From: Seiridium cupressi
Lineage: Eukaryota > Ascomycota > Sordariomycetes > Amphisphaeriales > Sporocadaceae
Direction of reading: 5' to 3'
NCBI GenBank assembly: GCA_036674765.1
Contig: JARVKI010000928.1
Location: forward strand, 124,001 to 188,000
DNA length: 64,000 bases
How positions within the stretch are numbered: position 1 is the first letter of the stretch; each line of letters opens with the position of its first letter. The position numbers and the translations under genes are program-made. This document shows, piece after piece, positions 47,901-58,818 of this stretch. Below the pieces are notes generated by a model. That model had not been told where the DNA came from. It saw only the letters and a program-made list of their open reading frames with translations, and searched no databases.

Positions 47901-50900
47901 TTGCAAGCATGCTCGAGAGGCACGTCCCTTCGTTGATCTATTTAGAGCGTCCAGAGAGGAGCTGACTGCTTGAATCCAACGACACAAACGATCACTTGCA
48001 GCAGTGCATTGTCTATGCTGTATTCCATCGGAACACTAGAGTATAGCACGGAACAAATCATGATTGTAGGTCGATATCGCACATACGGTATGAATCACCT
48101 CATAAGTGGATAATAATCCTTCCTGTCTATCTGATGAAAACAACTAATGGTATCCTGGATGGCTGCCAAAAAACCCCTAGGGCTTTTCTTGACCCCGATG
48201 GTGAGTTTGCTTGGAATTGAAAGCTAACCAAGTTAGCAACCCGATGGATATCATTTGAGGGAACAGAGCGCTTGAAGTTCCGCTCAACTCCATGACAGTT
48301 GCATGCGGACCCTTGGTCTTTCATCGCTGAGGGTATTCATACCTAGCATTGAGAAGATATCGAGGCAAGTTGGAAACCCGATCAGGATCTGATGAAGAGG
48401 GACGGGCCTCGTCACTCTTGTAGGTCGGGCAGATGCCAGAACCCGGCAAGCAATCGGTGTTGATGACTTCGGCTTCTAGGAGGGATCGCAATTACTCACC
48501 AGTTCAGTGAGGTTGAGCAGCCCGTAGGTTTATGGCGTCGCCACGATCTCATGTCTACAGGTTGCCTGCAACTACTGTGGTAGCCAACGCATCGTACAGC
48601 TCAACGCGTGTCCTTCGGGAACTCCTTCGTTGTTCGGTCTTGCTGTACTGGTGCGCCAGGCTTGCAAGTACAGCGAAGCGGTCTTCCTTTTTACTGCAGG
48701 ATAGTGGCCCGTCGAAAGCATACTGCAGGCGGCGTATCTAGAACACACGAAGAATGGCTCCCACAGTAGTCGCGGTCGCTATGCCGTTTCTCGCCCGGCG
48801 CTGGTATGCGAGAACTGAATTTCGAAGGCACTATCGCGAAGCGTCATTGATACCATCGCAGTACACCATCACTGTCGGTACAGGCTTCATGGTCATGTTG
48901 ACATTCATCAGATTCTGGAATCTCGAGGTCGTACAGCAGTTTAAAGTGCTGGCTGCATTGGAGTGGGGGTTTCTCAGAGGAACGGGTCCCGCGCAGTTGC
49001 GTTGAATGCGCAAAAGTCGCCTCAGGACCTCGACACCCTCAGTCTCACCGCTCTTTTTAAGGTTCCAGCCCTTGTTTTCCAGTTGCAGCAGTTTGGCGAC
49101 CATACGAGTTCACAAAGCTGTGCGCTGTGGAATTGTTTGCCTATAGTCTCCTCAGCTTACACTTCGTATACACAATGGAAGCGCGAATGGTTGACTGACT
49201 TCAGGGCCCTGACGACCCTTTTGTTTGCTTGGGTCTCAGCCTCACCTTTGGGGATTGCAGGGTTTGGAGGACATGTCGTTCGGCCATCGTCCCCACTTGG
49301 CAAGCCCAATCGGCATAGGCTGACAAGTGTCGCAATGAAATCGCTGCACATTGGATCCCGAAGTGACAATGATTGTCACTTGACCCAGCCTGCATTCGGA
49401 TTCTTGCAGCGCATCAATGCTTTATATGCATCTACCTTCCTCTCTGCGCGCAATCTACTGCGTGCTACTGATGCCTAGCCGTCGCTTGACTCATGAAGGG
49501 ATATCAGTACCATGCAGGATATACGAGCCGGCGAGCTGATGGGCTGTCATTGCTCGAGGGGCACAAAGGAGGGTGGGTGCTTGATCGATACACAATTATC
49601 CGTTTTGACACAATGACATGCATGTCGGGGGCCCGGAGTTTTTAGGTGCACCTCTACACCAACCAATCTGCAGATGGTGGGAAAATCTGCGGCATCTTAA
49701 TGCAAAGCATTACCACTGATCATGGTGAACCGCTCTTGCTCTCGGTTCCAGATGTCCTGAATCTCCTGTCTCATGATCAATCACGCTACCGGCCGTAGAC
49801 TTGGTCCAGTGAGAGTGCAATGGCGTACACTGGTGCAAGCCATGCGAAGAGACAGGCGGCACGCTTCCCAAGATAACAAGAGGAAGAAGAATTGCCTTTG
49901 CACCGCGATTGTGGCGATTTTGCCGAGGATGTGGATGATCGGTTTCTGCTGCGATCCGACTGGCTATATACTTCTTCTTATCTAGCGCAACCGATGAAGT
50001 ATGCCAGTATACTGACCGGGTGGCTTGGCCTTGAAAAGTGTAACGCAACTGTAATGTACTGAGAGACATTATGACACGTTTTGTTTTCACAGAGTGCAAG
50101 GTACAGTTCTCTGCAGCAGCAATCTGGGGCATGGAGCGAACGAACCCACGATGATGGCTTAGTATACCTCGCATGAAAGACCCCGCGATTGGCGTTAGAC
50201 CTCCCCAAACCCCAGGGCAAAAGAAGGCTTCTGGCTACGGCTTATGCATGCTTCCTGCAAACCAGCACCCAAAAACCCAATCAAACGTCGACTCCCGGGA
50301 ACCCAGGACTGGAGAAGTGGGAATGGCAAAGAAAGGGTGTTGCGCTGGCACCCTTCTCTGCCTACCGTGCCTGCTGGCAAATGGAATCTCAAGGCTGCCG
50401 TTGAGAGCCCGCATGCCAGCATCATCATTTAATTGCCATGGAAAGTTCCCGGAAACTTTTCGAACTGGCAAGCGTTGCTCTTCTTAGATGACACATGCAC
50501 ACAGCCTGAGTGAGACTCGGAGCAGCACAAAGACGCGCGGTATTACTTTTCTTTCTGCTCGATCCCACAGCGTCGGCAGCAAAGCTCGCTACTGGGATCC
50601 GGTCGCTCAAGCGCAGTATTGGTACCCAAACCTCACAGTCGGGCATCCACCTAAACCCAGCCTTTGAGCCGCAGGGTCAGCTTGGAGCTCTTCTCCGGCT
50701 TCTCTTTAGTTCTTTTGGTGGAACTGCGTGTCTTTTTCGCCTCTCGTCCCTTTCTTCTGACGCCTACCACCACGTTTGGCTCCAGAGTCGCTGGCCACTT
50801 AGAACCGCCCATCGACGCTGGACCGTAGCCCGCTGCGTGCCTGACGAACAGGGTTCGGCCAACTCAACGAAGACGCCAGTCGACACACAGCGCAAAGACT

Positions 50901-51988
50901 CTTTAAGTCGACGCTAGCCAACGTTTGTCGTTGTCTTGTATCAGATAGAAGCCCCTCTGCCAACTGTCGATATACTCGACCACCTACCCACGGCACGGCA
51001 CGGGGAACCACCTCATTCGACCCATGCGGTCGGTCCCCGGCTCACCTGTCACCTCGTGCTGCTTCTCAGGCACGACAAATCCCGCCCGAAGGCAGCCCAG
51101 CTCAGCGACAAGTCAGCGAGCCAACTGCCATCCAGAGACCAGACGAGACGAGACGAGCCGCTGGCTACAGCGTGCACCATTCTCTGTGTGGACAGGATAG
51201 CTCGGAGTCCGATCCACCTTGGGTAGCTACCGTTCTCCCGTTTCTCACTAGAAGACCAGTCGTCAGCCCACTTCCCCCGGTGTCCATCAGATTTGGCATT
51301 GACATTGGCTTTTGGCTCTTGGGTGACACCCGCCCCAACGGACGATCATCAGGGATCCCCCAGGTCCCGTTGCGGCCATTATCGATAATAAAAAAAACGG
51401 TGCCCTGTAAAAGGTGACTCCGGACCCCTGCTCTCTCAGAAGCCAACCAGCATTCTTCTGCCGGCGCTCTTCGGTCAAAGTCGCGCTCATTCCGCCTCTG
51501 CCACACTCTGTCTCCCCTCTTTTGGACGGTGTCACAGCATTCAACAGACGACAAGCGACCAGTCTTCTGCCGCCCTTCCCTACCTGGCAACCCGCTGTCG
51601 CAGCGACGCATCCGTTATCTTCCTGCCCACCCCCCAGGACAGGGGAAAAAAAAAAAAAAAAAACACATCTCCTCAATCGTCGCAGACTTTTATTTTACGT
51701 GCTCGACCGTCAAAAGCAGGCTCTTTAAAACCAAACTTCCCCAAGCTGCGACGATCGATTATCAGACCATCCTGATTCTTCGCATGCACTTGCTGCCGCC
51801 GGATACCCGCTGGCCATTCTGCTACGACTTGGTCTTTTGCCTATTTGAGAGATTATACAACCACTCCAAGCGCACACCAAAAACCGACCACTCCTCCTTT
51901 TCCCAGCCCTAGTGCATCTGGAAACGCTTGATTACTGGAACCAATGCGGATGTGGATGAAATAGACGACCAAAATTTGAGACATCGAA
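44963..51988. other. Gene-poor region, 7 kb
   Basis: No recognisable domain on either strand. Uncalled frames of 100-170 codons lie at 45.7-46.1 kb (both strands), 48.8-49.5 kb (+) and 49.7-50.2 kb (-). A 97-codon stop-free stretch (47086-47376, +) is described in the findings. From about 50.5 kb the sequence becomes CT-rich. It holds short direct repeats (CACGG at 50989-51004, GACGA at 51143-51158) and an 18-A run (51646-51663). This probably includes the promoter and long 5' UTR of the next gene. Confidence 0.45.
51646..51663. repeat. Poly-A tract, 18 bp
   Basis: Uninterrupted A run about 325 bp upstream of the next start codon. Confidence 0.9.
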
Positions 51989-53644
51989 ATGTCCGGCAAT
52001 AGGTCCAGAGCTGCTATGGTGGAGGACGTGGACGAGGAGGGCAACGTAAAGGCCGACTCCCAGAGATACGCCAAATCTACGCTTGCTTCTTCTTCGGGCA
52101 GTCCAATGAAGCAACAAATGAACACTAGCAGGAAGAAGTCCTCTAGACGATATGAAGCAGCGTCGCCCAGCGAGTCCGACTCAACGGAGCACGCCTCGTC
52201 TTCGAGCCGGCACAAGGTCAAGGAGAAGAGATCGTCAAGGAGCGGCAAAAGCAAGGACGTTCTAGAGCGACCATTGATACGAACTATAAAGACGACACCG
52301 CCGGTCTCGAGACATCGGCATGCCGAGGATCCCTCATACTACGGAGTAGCTCAGCAGACAATTGCAGCTTCCTCTACTCGCCCGCGAGCCCTCACTACCC
52401 GACCTCAGAGTTACTATGGCCCATCTCATCCACCAATTTCGAGCTCCGCATACTACGGCGGTCGTCCAATACCACAGCATGCAAACCCAATGTCATACCC
52501 GGCTCCGCACTGGATTGGACCACCTCCGGGCTCGTCGCCCTTAGGAACATCACCCATGGCGAACCCTGGCGACTATTTCAGCCGGGGCGGCCCAGAGGGC
52601 TTAGCCTCAAGGTTCATGCGAACAGACCAGCGACCAGACCAACGGCCAAGGTCCTCAATGGGCCACCGTGGGGCATCCTACGGAAGCACATATGACGACT
52701 ACGATGCACCACCGCCTCCTCCCGAGAGGCAGGTCCACGTCCGTCGGCAGCCCTCCTTGTCCAAAAGGGCTGCCAAGGAGAGCGAAGATCGGGCGAAAAT
52801 GCCACCTCCTGCACGCCCCTCGACAACTCAGCCTCGTCAAGTCTTCAGGCCTCCACCACCGCAACGGAAATCGGTCCTATTCGACGAAGAGGATCTGGAT
52901 GGAGAGTCAGACATGTACCACGAGGTGCCGCGCCGTACCTCGATTGATTTTTTGAAAGAGAAACTCCCAATTAGGACCAGGCGCCAGAGCTTGGGACCTG
53001 AGTACTATGAAGACCAGTATGCTCTTGAGCCTGCCACCTCAAAGAGTCGACGCGAGAACCGTCGTTCTGTATCCTACAGCATCGAGGACAAGGTCAAGAA
53101 CGCCAGCCAGTACCAAAACGAAGTCACTGGCGGTGCTCCGCAAGCATTGACCCCGGAGAATCTCCGCCGCCACAAGAATGGCGGTAGCAGTCGCTCGACT
53201 CGAAGCAGTGCCAGTCGTGACGAGAGTAGTTTTCGGCAGTCGGCCACCACAAGGACTACGAGGTCTGGAAGCAATGACGACGACATTACCATCAAGGTTC
53301 CCAGCGGGGCCGTAGTCGAGGTGGGCAACGCCAAGATTAATTGCACCAGGGGAGGAGAGATCAATATCGGGCGCGGCAACAATGGGAGTGACCGCGGTAC
53401 TGTGTATGAGGAGGAACACAGGAGCCGGCCGCCCAAGACAGAAAAGCCACCGACGCGAACGCGGGCAAGCTCTCAGTCGGTACACTCTCGCCGCCCTCGT
53501 GCATTGCCTTCGCCATATCCCAACGACCCCGCACATGCACCATATCCTTACCCAGACTATGCCAGCCCTATTCCACCGTATCCTTCTTACCCTGGGACGC
53601 ATTTTGGTGGCGATGACGACGACTACTACGACAACTTTCGATAA
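51989..53644 (+). CDS. Disordered Ser/Arg/Pro-rich protein, unknown function
   Basis: Single exon, 551 aa, true ATG in context GAAATGTC. Most of the chain is disordered: Ser/Lys/Arg-rich up to about residue 100, then Pro/Tyr/Gly-rich, with repeated SxxYYG-like motifs (PSYYGVAQQ, QSYYGPSHPP, SAYYGGRP). A mixed-charge middle contains RRTSIDFLKEKLPIRTRRQS. One ordered-looking, hydrophobic-alternating patch lies at about 435-461 (IKVPSGAVVEVGNAKIN, then GGEINIG). The tail is Pro/Tyr-rich and ends GDDDDYYDNFR. No catalytic domain. I recall conserved Pezizomycotina proteins of this composition but cannot name the family. Confidence 0.75.
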   Translation: MSGNRSRAAMVEDVDEEGNVKADSQRYAKSTLASSSGSPMKQQMNTSRKKSSRRYEAASPSESDSTEHASSSSRHKVKEKRSSRSGKSKDVLERPLIRTIKTTPPVSRHRHAEDPSYYGVAQQTIAASSTRPRALTTRPQSYYGPSHPPISSSAYYGGRPIPQHANPMSYPAPHWIGPPPGSSPLGTSPMANPGDYFSRGGPEGLASRFMRTDQRPDQRPRSSMGHRGASYGSTYDDYDAPPPPPERQVHVRRQPSLSKRAAKESEDRAKMPPPARPSTTQPRQVFRPPPPQRKSVLFDEEDLDGESDMYHEVPRRTSIDFLKEKLPIRTRRQSLGPEYYEDQYALEPATSKSRRENRRSVSYSIEDKVKNASQYQNEVTGGAPQALTPENLRRHKNGGSSRSTRSSASRDESSFRQSATTRTTRSGSNDDDITIKVPSGAVVEVGNAKINCTRGGEINIGRGNNGSDRGTVYEEEHRSRPPKTEKPPTRTRASSQSVHSRRPRALPSPYPNDPAHAPYPYPDYASPIPPYPSYPGTHFGGDDDDYYDNFR

Positions 53645-55724
53645 TCTGGAGGCCATGGCTCGCCATCTGCAACTGACCCGCGGTGGTGAATTGCGATGGA
53701 CGTGCGCATCTCGTTATTTCTCTGTTATTTCTTTACAACTTTCACACAGCGTTGTTGTTTGTATCTGTTACATCCCCTTATATCCTAATCAGATCCAATT
53801 GTTGCTTTCTTGCCTTCCCAACTCGCGGAGGGGGAAGAGTTGATACCTACCAAAGAACGGCAAAAGGCTAGGTAGGAAAAAGGGGATCACTCATGTCTTT
53901 TCTTGGCTCGGGATTACTGCATTTGGGGTTTGTATATGAGATACGACTGATGAGACGATTTGGGTTATGAGTTTTGAAGCGGACTTTGTGGCAGTAGAGA
54001 GGCAGTCTCTGCTACGGTTTGATGATTAATATTTTCCGGAATTCCGTCCCTCGGGGAAGGAAGTCTGCTCTCTTTCTGTCGTTGAGTTTCTACACACAAG
54101 ACATGGCTGTGCCATGCTACATGTCGCGATACCCTGTGCTTTGCAGCCGAGTCATTCGCATTTGCATGGAGTACAGCTTTTAGGACTGATAGACTGCGCA
54201 TGGGCTTTGAAGTTCGCACTTCTGCTGGTGGGATTCAGCCACCACAAAGAGACTTGCCATCGCGCTTGGATATGGATTTTGTTCTTGTCTTGGACGACAG
54301 TTATGGAATTGGGAAGTTGCTACATTGGATGGAAGATGACCTCTGAGCCCCTGGAGGACTGATGGGTTACAAATTGGGACGGAAGCGAAGTCTTCAGCGC
54401 AAGCGCTCGGGGACCGAGCCTCGTGGAGGGATGAGAGCATGAGACTGGGGCTATCGGGATGACGTTACGATTGGCACAACCTCGGGATGACATTTTCTTT
54501 CTGGCCACAAATGTCATGATTCGTATAGATACACGATACGTGGGGAATATATCCCCTCAATGAAACTAAGACGGCGAGCAGCTTTTGAGCTCGTCGTTGT
54601 CGTTTGTGGACCCTACAATGATGTCCTTGAACACACAATGACAGGTCTCGTGCCACCATGTTCTCCAATTATGGGCTGACAGGTTACTGGTTACATTGGT
54701 GTAGTGTAATATAGGATTCCTCGTAGCGTACTTGCGAGAGGAGCTTGGACGTCTCTCACACCATGTGCATCTTCCTAAAAGATGGCTTACACAACAGACG
54801 AGGACAACACAACACCCAGCTAATCCAATCATGAATGACACAAAAGTGAAACTCGGCGGTAGCGACGGCGGCAGAATTCTCCTCGAAGGATTTGGAAGTT
54901 TAAGCACCACACCAGCTGGGAGCCAATGCCGCGTAGGAAACGCCCTTCAAAGCGGCTAGCGATACTCGTGGTGTTTTAGATGCAGCGGGCGGCCCAGGAC
55001 GGGAGTCGACCTGCATTAACGAGGCTGTCGGCCACCGACCATGATATTGGCGGTGGACCATTTGACTCCAACGCAACGGTGTCCACCGTACAGAAATACG
55101 GTGATTTGTCAAATTTGAACATACTGCACTTGAGCATCGGTAACCGAAGGCATGAAGTCTGGGAAATGGCATTGCTGGAAGTGTGGAGGTGGAGACGGTT
55201 GCTGGAGCGCTAACGCAAGCACTCAAGCCAGGCAGACCCCTGCCCCAAGCCTCCGTCGCAACACGTTTAGTGAGGGAATCCCTGTAGCTCTCAGTTGCTC
55301 GGCAACAACAGCACATTGTTTACTGATGACGCTGTACCCCACATCTGCCGGGCGAAGCGAAGTTCCCAACCTCGTCTCTTAATGCCAGCCCCGTGAATTG
55401 TGCAGGTCCTTCTGCATGTCACCATAGGAAACTACTGGACAACAGCCTGCAGGTCGACTCAATCCTGTTTCTGCATTTTCGGGTAATCAAACCACCTCGC
55501 GTCAACAATCAAAGCCCACCTGCACGTTCCGACTCAGAATTGCGCGCCGAATTTCTGGAATTCATCGCTGGCCATCACCCTTCAATAGTGGCATCTAACA
55601 CTCGCCCTCTCCATTGACAGCAAAACATTTTGTTCAACCTGGCTGGCACACCGAAGTCGCCTGACGACATTCCTCCGTGCCAGATTCCTCACTTGAGGAC
55701 CGACATCTTCCACACTTTACGAGG
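53645..55724. other. Intergenic, 2.1 kb
   Basis: 3' flank of one gene and promoter of the next, both on the + strand. Only short frames on either strand, none recognisable. Confidence 0.5.
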
Positions 55725-56990
55725 ATGGCACCGTTGCTACCAACGCTGGCAGCAGGTGCCCGTACCCTGATCTCGCGTGCCATCAGCTCATCAACCCCGA
55801 ATGAGCAGCTCGACCAACGATCATCCTCACCCTCATCTACCATGGGTAAAATAGGACCGCTCGCAGCCCGGTCTGTCCTGCTCGCCCGCGACGATGCCTC
55901 GACGGACACTGACCCGTCCCACGGCGTTATCGATCCCCACAACATCAACAATAATGCCATGTTTGCGCTTTTCGCCCTGATTGGCGTTGCCTTTGTGGTG
56001 ACCGGGATCTGGTTCTTCTTCTGGGCCAAGAATGGCGGTTTCTACTTCAAGGAGAATGACTGGGACGACTACAAGTCTACTGTTCTGCGCCGCACAGGCC
56101 CCAACGGTACCATCCTCAGTAATGCCACCAAGAGCACCAAGTTGGGCGGCGGCAGCATTTACAAGGACATCGACGACGGCAGTACCGAGTATACGGGTGG
56201 CCTGACCATGAGCCACCTGAGTGGTGATACGGGATCCACACTGTCCGGCATCACAGCAGGACCGAGCGACATTGGTGCGAGAGAGAAGAGGGAGGCAAAG
56301 AAGGAGAGACGCAAGCAGGAGAAGGAGAAGCGAGAGCGTGAGAAGGAGAGGCGGGAACGTGAGAAGGAGAAGAAGAAGGACCGCAAGCAACGTAACGGCC
56401 GAAAAGTTGGCGAAGATGGCGCTCTGGTTGACGAGATGGCCGAGGCTGAAGCCAAGAGTGCTATGCGCCAGTACCGACATGAGAGGCCTGCTAGGGTTGG
56501 TGGGCTGAACAAGGAATCTGAGGGCAGCCAGTGGGATGGCTCGACAAACCCAAGTGAATCGACTGCCGGCTCGACCTTGTTAAGCGACCGCCAGAGCACG
56601 CCGACTAACACGCCTGACAAGAAGTCAGGCGGTATCCGGAAGGTGTACAGTGTCGCGGATCGCAATGCAGCAAAAGAACAGGAGCGTATCCGAGCCGAAG
56701 CGCGACGACTACAGGAGAAGGGCCGCGCAGCTAGCCGACCTGGCCGTCGTGACTTCAGCTTCAGACATGGCGACGCAATTGTGGAAGAGGGCGTTGGTCG
56801 TAGCGACATTTCGAGCAGCTCCTACTTGATCAGGGAAGACGAGAGCAGCGATCTCGGAACCAAGTCTTATACCCATCACATTCCTGGTCTGTCGAGCAGT
56901 CAGGCTGGTGGTACTGATGTGGTTGATTATGCAGAGGAAAGGAGAAAGAAAAGGGGCGCTGGTGGATACCGAAGGGAACGCCAAGGTTAA
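55725..56990 (+). CDS. Single-pass membrane protein with long charged cytosolic tail
   Basis: 421 aa from the ATG at 55725 (MAPLLPTLAAGARTL). A second in-frame ATG at 55842 (MGKIGPLAARSVLLARDD, context CTACCATGG) would give 382 aa and may be the real start. A single membrane span lies at about 79-100 (MFALFALIGVAFVVTGIWFF). It is followed by FWAKNGG, then NDWDDYKSTVLRR. The rest is soluble: a Lys/Arg/Glu-rich heptad-like stretch (REKREAKKERRKQEKEKR...), then RVGGLNKESEGSQWDGS, GIRKVYSVADRNAAKEQER and YTHHIPGLSSS. These motifs match a Pezizomycotina family often labelled endosomal SPRY-domain protein. No SPRY domain is visible, so that label is doubtful. Function unknown. Confidence 0.82.
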   Translation: MAPLLPTLAAGARTLISRAISSSTPNEQLDQRSSSPSSTMGKIGPLAARSVLLARDDASTDTDPSHGVIDPHNINNNAMFALFALIGVAFVVTGIWFFFWAKNGGFYFKENDWDDYKSTVLRRTGPNGTILSNATKSTKLGGGSIYKDIDDGSTEYTGGLTMSHLSGDTGSTLSGITAGPSDIGAREKREAKKERRKQEKEKREREKERREREKEKKKDRKQRNGRKVGEDGALVDEMAEAEAKSAMRQYRHERPARVGGLNKESEGSQWDGSTNPSESTAGSTLLSDRQSTPTNTPDKKSGGIRKVYSVADRNAAKEQERIRAEARRLQEKGRAASRPGRRDFSFRHGDAIVEEGVGRSDISSSSYLIREDESSDLGTKSYTHHIPGLSSSQAGGTDVVDYAEERRKKRGAGGYRRERQG

Positions 56991-57360
56991 GCGATGGGTT
57001 TATGATGGTCACGGCTCAATGATATCTTCTCTGTCAATTACCGAGTGGGAATGATATTGACTCGTTCGGCAACGGCTTGGTATGTGGTAGGAACGTGATA
57101 TGAGGAATGAAGTCGAGTATACACGCGATCTGGCTGCATCGCATCATGGGAAGCATGGATCATGTTCTGGTATCAATATGGCGTTCTTGACTTTTTCTGT
57201 TTTTGCTTGAGAATCAAGCGGTCATAATGCACAATGTCTGTATGTAGTATACAATCCATCAATCATAGAGAGAGTTCATGCCGTCTTCTGTCCGGACCAG
57301 ACACCAATCTCAGCCAATTCCGATCCCAATCCCAATCTCTTAAATGCTTGCGCATATGTC
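56991..57360. other. Convergent intergenic spacer
   Basis: 370 bp between the 3' ends of the membrane-protein gene (+) and the small gene (-). Nothing seen. Confidence 0.55.
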
Positions 57361-57649
57361 TTATAAGCCGCCCGGCTCCTTGGTCCTGTCCGTCCCGCTC
57401 GGTCCGCCTTTCGCCGTGTATGTAGATGCTTCGGTCTCGCCCTTGGCAAGCTTCGAGACGAAGTTGCCTTGTTTGGGGTTGGTGCCGGTGGGAGCAGCGT
57501 TCGCTGTGAAGTTGTTGCGTGTTAGCCAAGGCAAATGGGAAGATTGGTGAGGGGTGGGGGAGGTATGACGAACGGTCGGCGGCTTGGCGAGTCTTCTCGA
57601 GTCCCTCTTGGAACTTCTGCTTTGCTGACTCGGTTCCGGAAGGAGGCAT
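57361..57649 (-). CDS. Small 72-aa hydrophilic protein, spliced
   Basis: Exons 57649-57574 and 57503-57361. The first encodes MPPSGTESAKQKFQEGLEKT and a few more residues. Splicing out 70 nt (gttcgt...ggctaac...cacag) joins it in phase to NAAPTGTNPKQGNFVSKLAK, and the protein ends DRTKEPGGL. The unspliced frame instead runs into an Arg/His-rich tail that looks non-coding. The product is small, soluble and Gly/Thr/Lys-rich, with a helix-prone N-terminus, like stress- or conidiation-associated small proteins. That comparison is by composition only. The gttcgt donor is weak, so the junction could shift by a few residues. Confidence 0.65.
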
Positions 57650-58818
57650 ATTGGAGCTTCGTGACCTAGTCTAGCTAATGGAAGTGGTGAAAGCTTTGAT
57701 TGATCGGTTTCGTGTGATCGCGTGTATGAATTGTAATCAAGAGAATGGTTTTCTTTGGATGATGCTTAATGTCACAGGAGTTATTGGAGAATACGGTACG
57801 TCTTCCAATTAGGATTCGTCTACTAAGGATAGCTGTTAGCTATCCGCCAATGACTGCTCGCCGTGGTGATGATCGCTACTCTCATGCATATGACGTAGAA
57901 CCAGTGATGCAAGACGTCATGCTACGCAAAAGAGGTTGTGCACATCCCAGGCAGAATGAAACTCAAATGGGAATGTGCGAATTGGACAGATGATCCAGGG
58001 AGTTATATTTTAAACAAATGCATAACTATTCACCCGTGTACCAACATTCCTAGTCTAATGTGCATCCACGCTTCTAGTTAGTATGGACGACGCCAATCAA
58101 GTGCGCACTTCGCTCTTGGAGGAAATTGCTGAAAGCGATCATGTTTTCAACTTCTACTTGGCACGAGAGGCTCAACTGAGCTGCAGAAATGACAAACACC
58201 TTCATGATTGGCCATGACGATTTCCAAGGCAAACATAACCCTCCAAAGCATAACTCCATGTCGAGATTCAAAGCCATTGAGGTATAGAGTCACTATGGTG
58301 GGAATCGTATATTATCATAAAGACGTCACCTCGGGACTTATAGCTCAGAAGATAAAGTTCCAACATTGTGTTAGCGACCGTAAATTACCTCTTTTCTCGC
58401 AGGAGAGGTTGTTGACGTTCACAATCTACAATCCTCTTTTCGATGTCCAATCCTAGAAATAATCATCCGTCGTGATCTCAATTCATGTTTAACTCATGAT
58501 CCCATATTGCAACTCATTGCAACTTCACCACGTGACCGATCTCAAATCCCTATGCCCCCAAATAGAGTAAGACGAGAGAAAACAAAGAAAAAATCAGATG
58601 CACCGCAGCGGCTCTATGCATCATCAAGTGGGCAATACCGCCAGGTGGGCCTTCGTTAGCAACCAAGTCGAATAGTTACAGGTCAATGAGACTCGAGGCT
58701 GCAAATCACACCACATGTGGCGTAAATTTTCCGGTAGCCCTCATCAATCCAGAATTTTGGCATCAGGCCTCGGCAAAATGTTCGGAGATAGCAAAGGCCA
58801 TCAAATCTCCCAATGTGC
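57650..58818. other. Intergenic, 1.2 kb
   Basis: Short frames only. This is the promoter side of the small gene and the 3' flank of the protease/DUF6590 gene. Confidence 0.5.

Noticed and set aside
57263..57649. Unspliced 128-codon reading of the small minus-strand gene
   Set aside because: After the first 25 codons it becomes Arg/His-rich. A 70-nt intron with a ctaac branch site gives a more protein-like ending.
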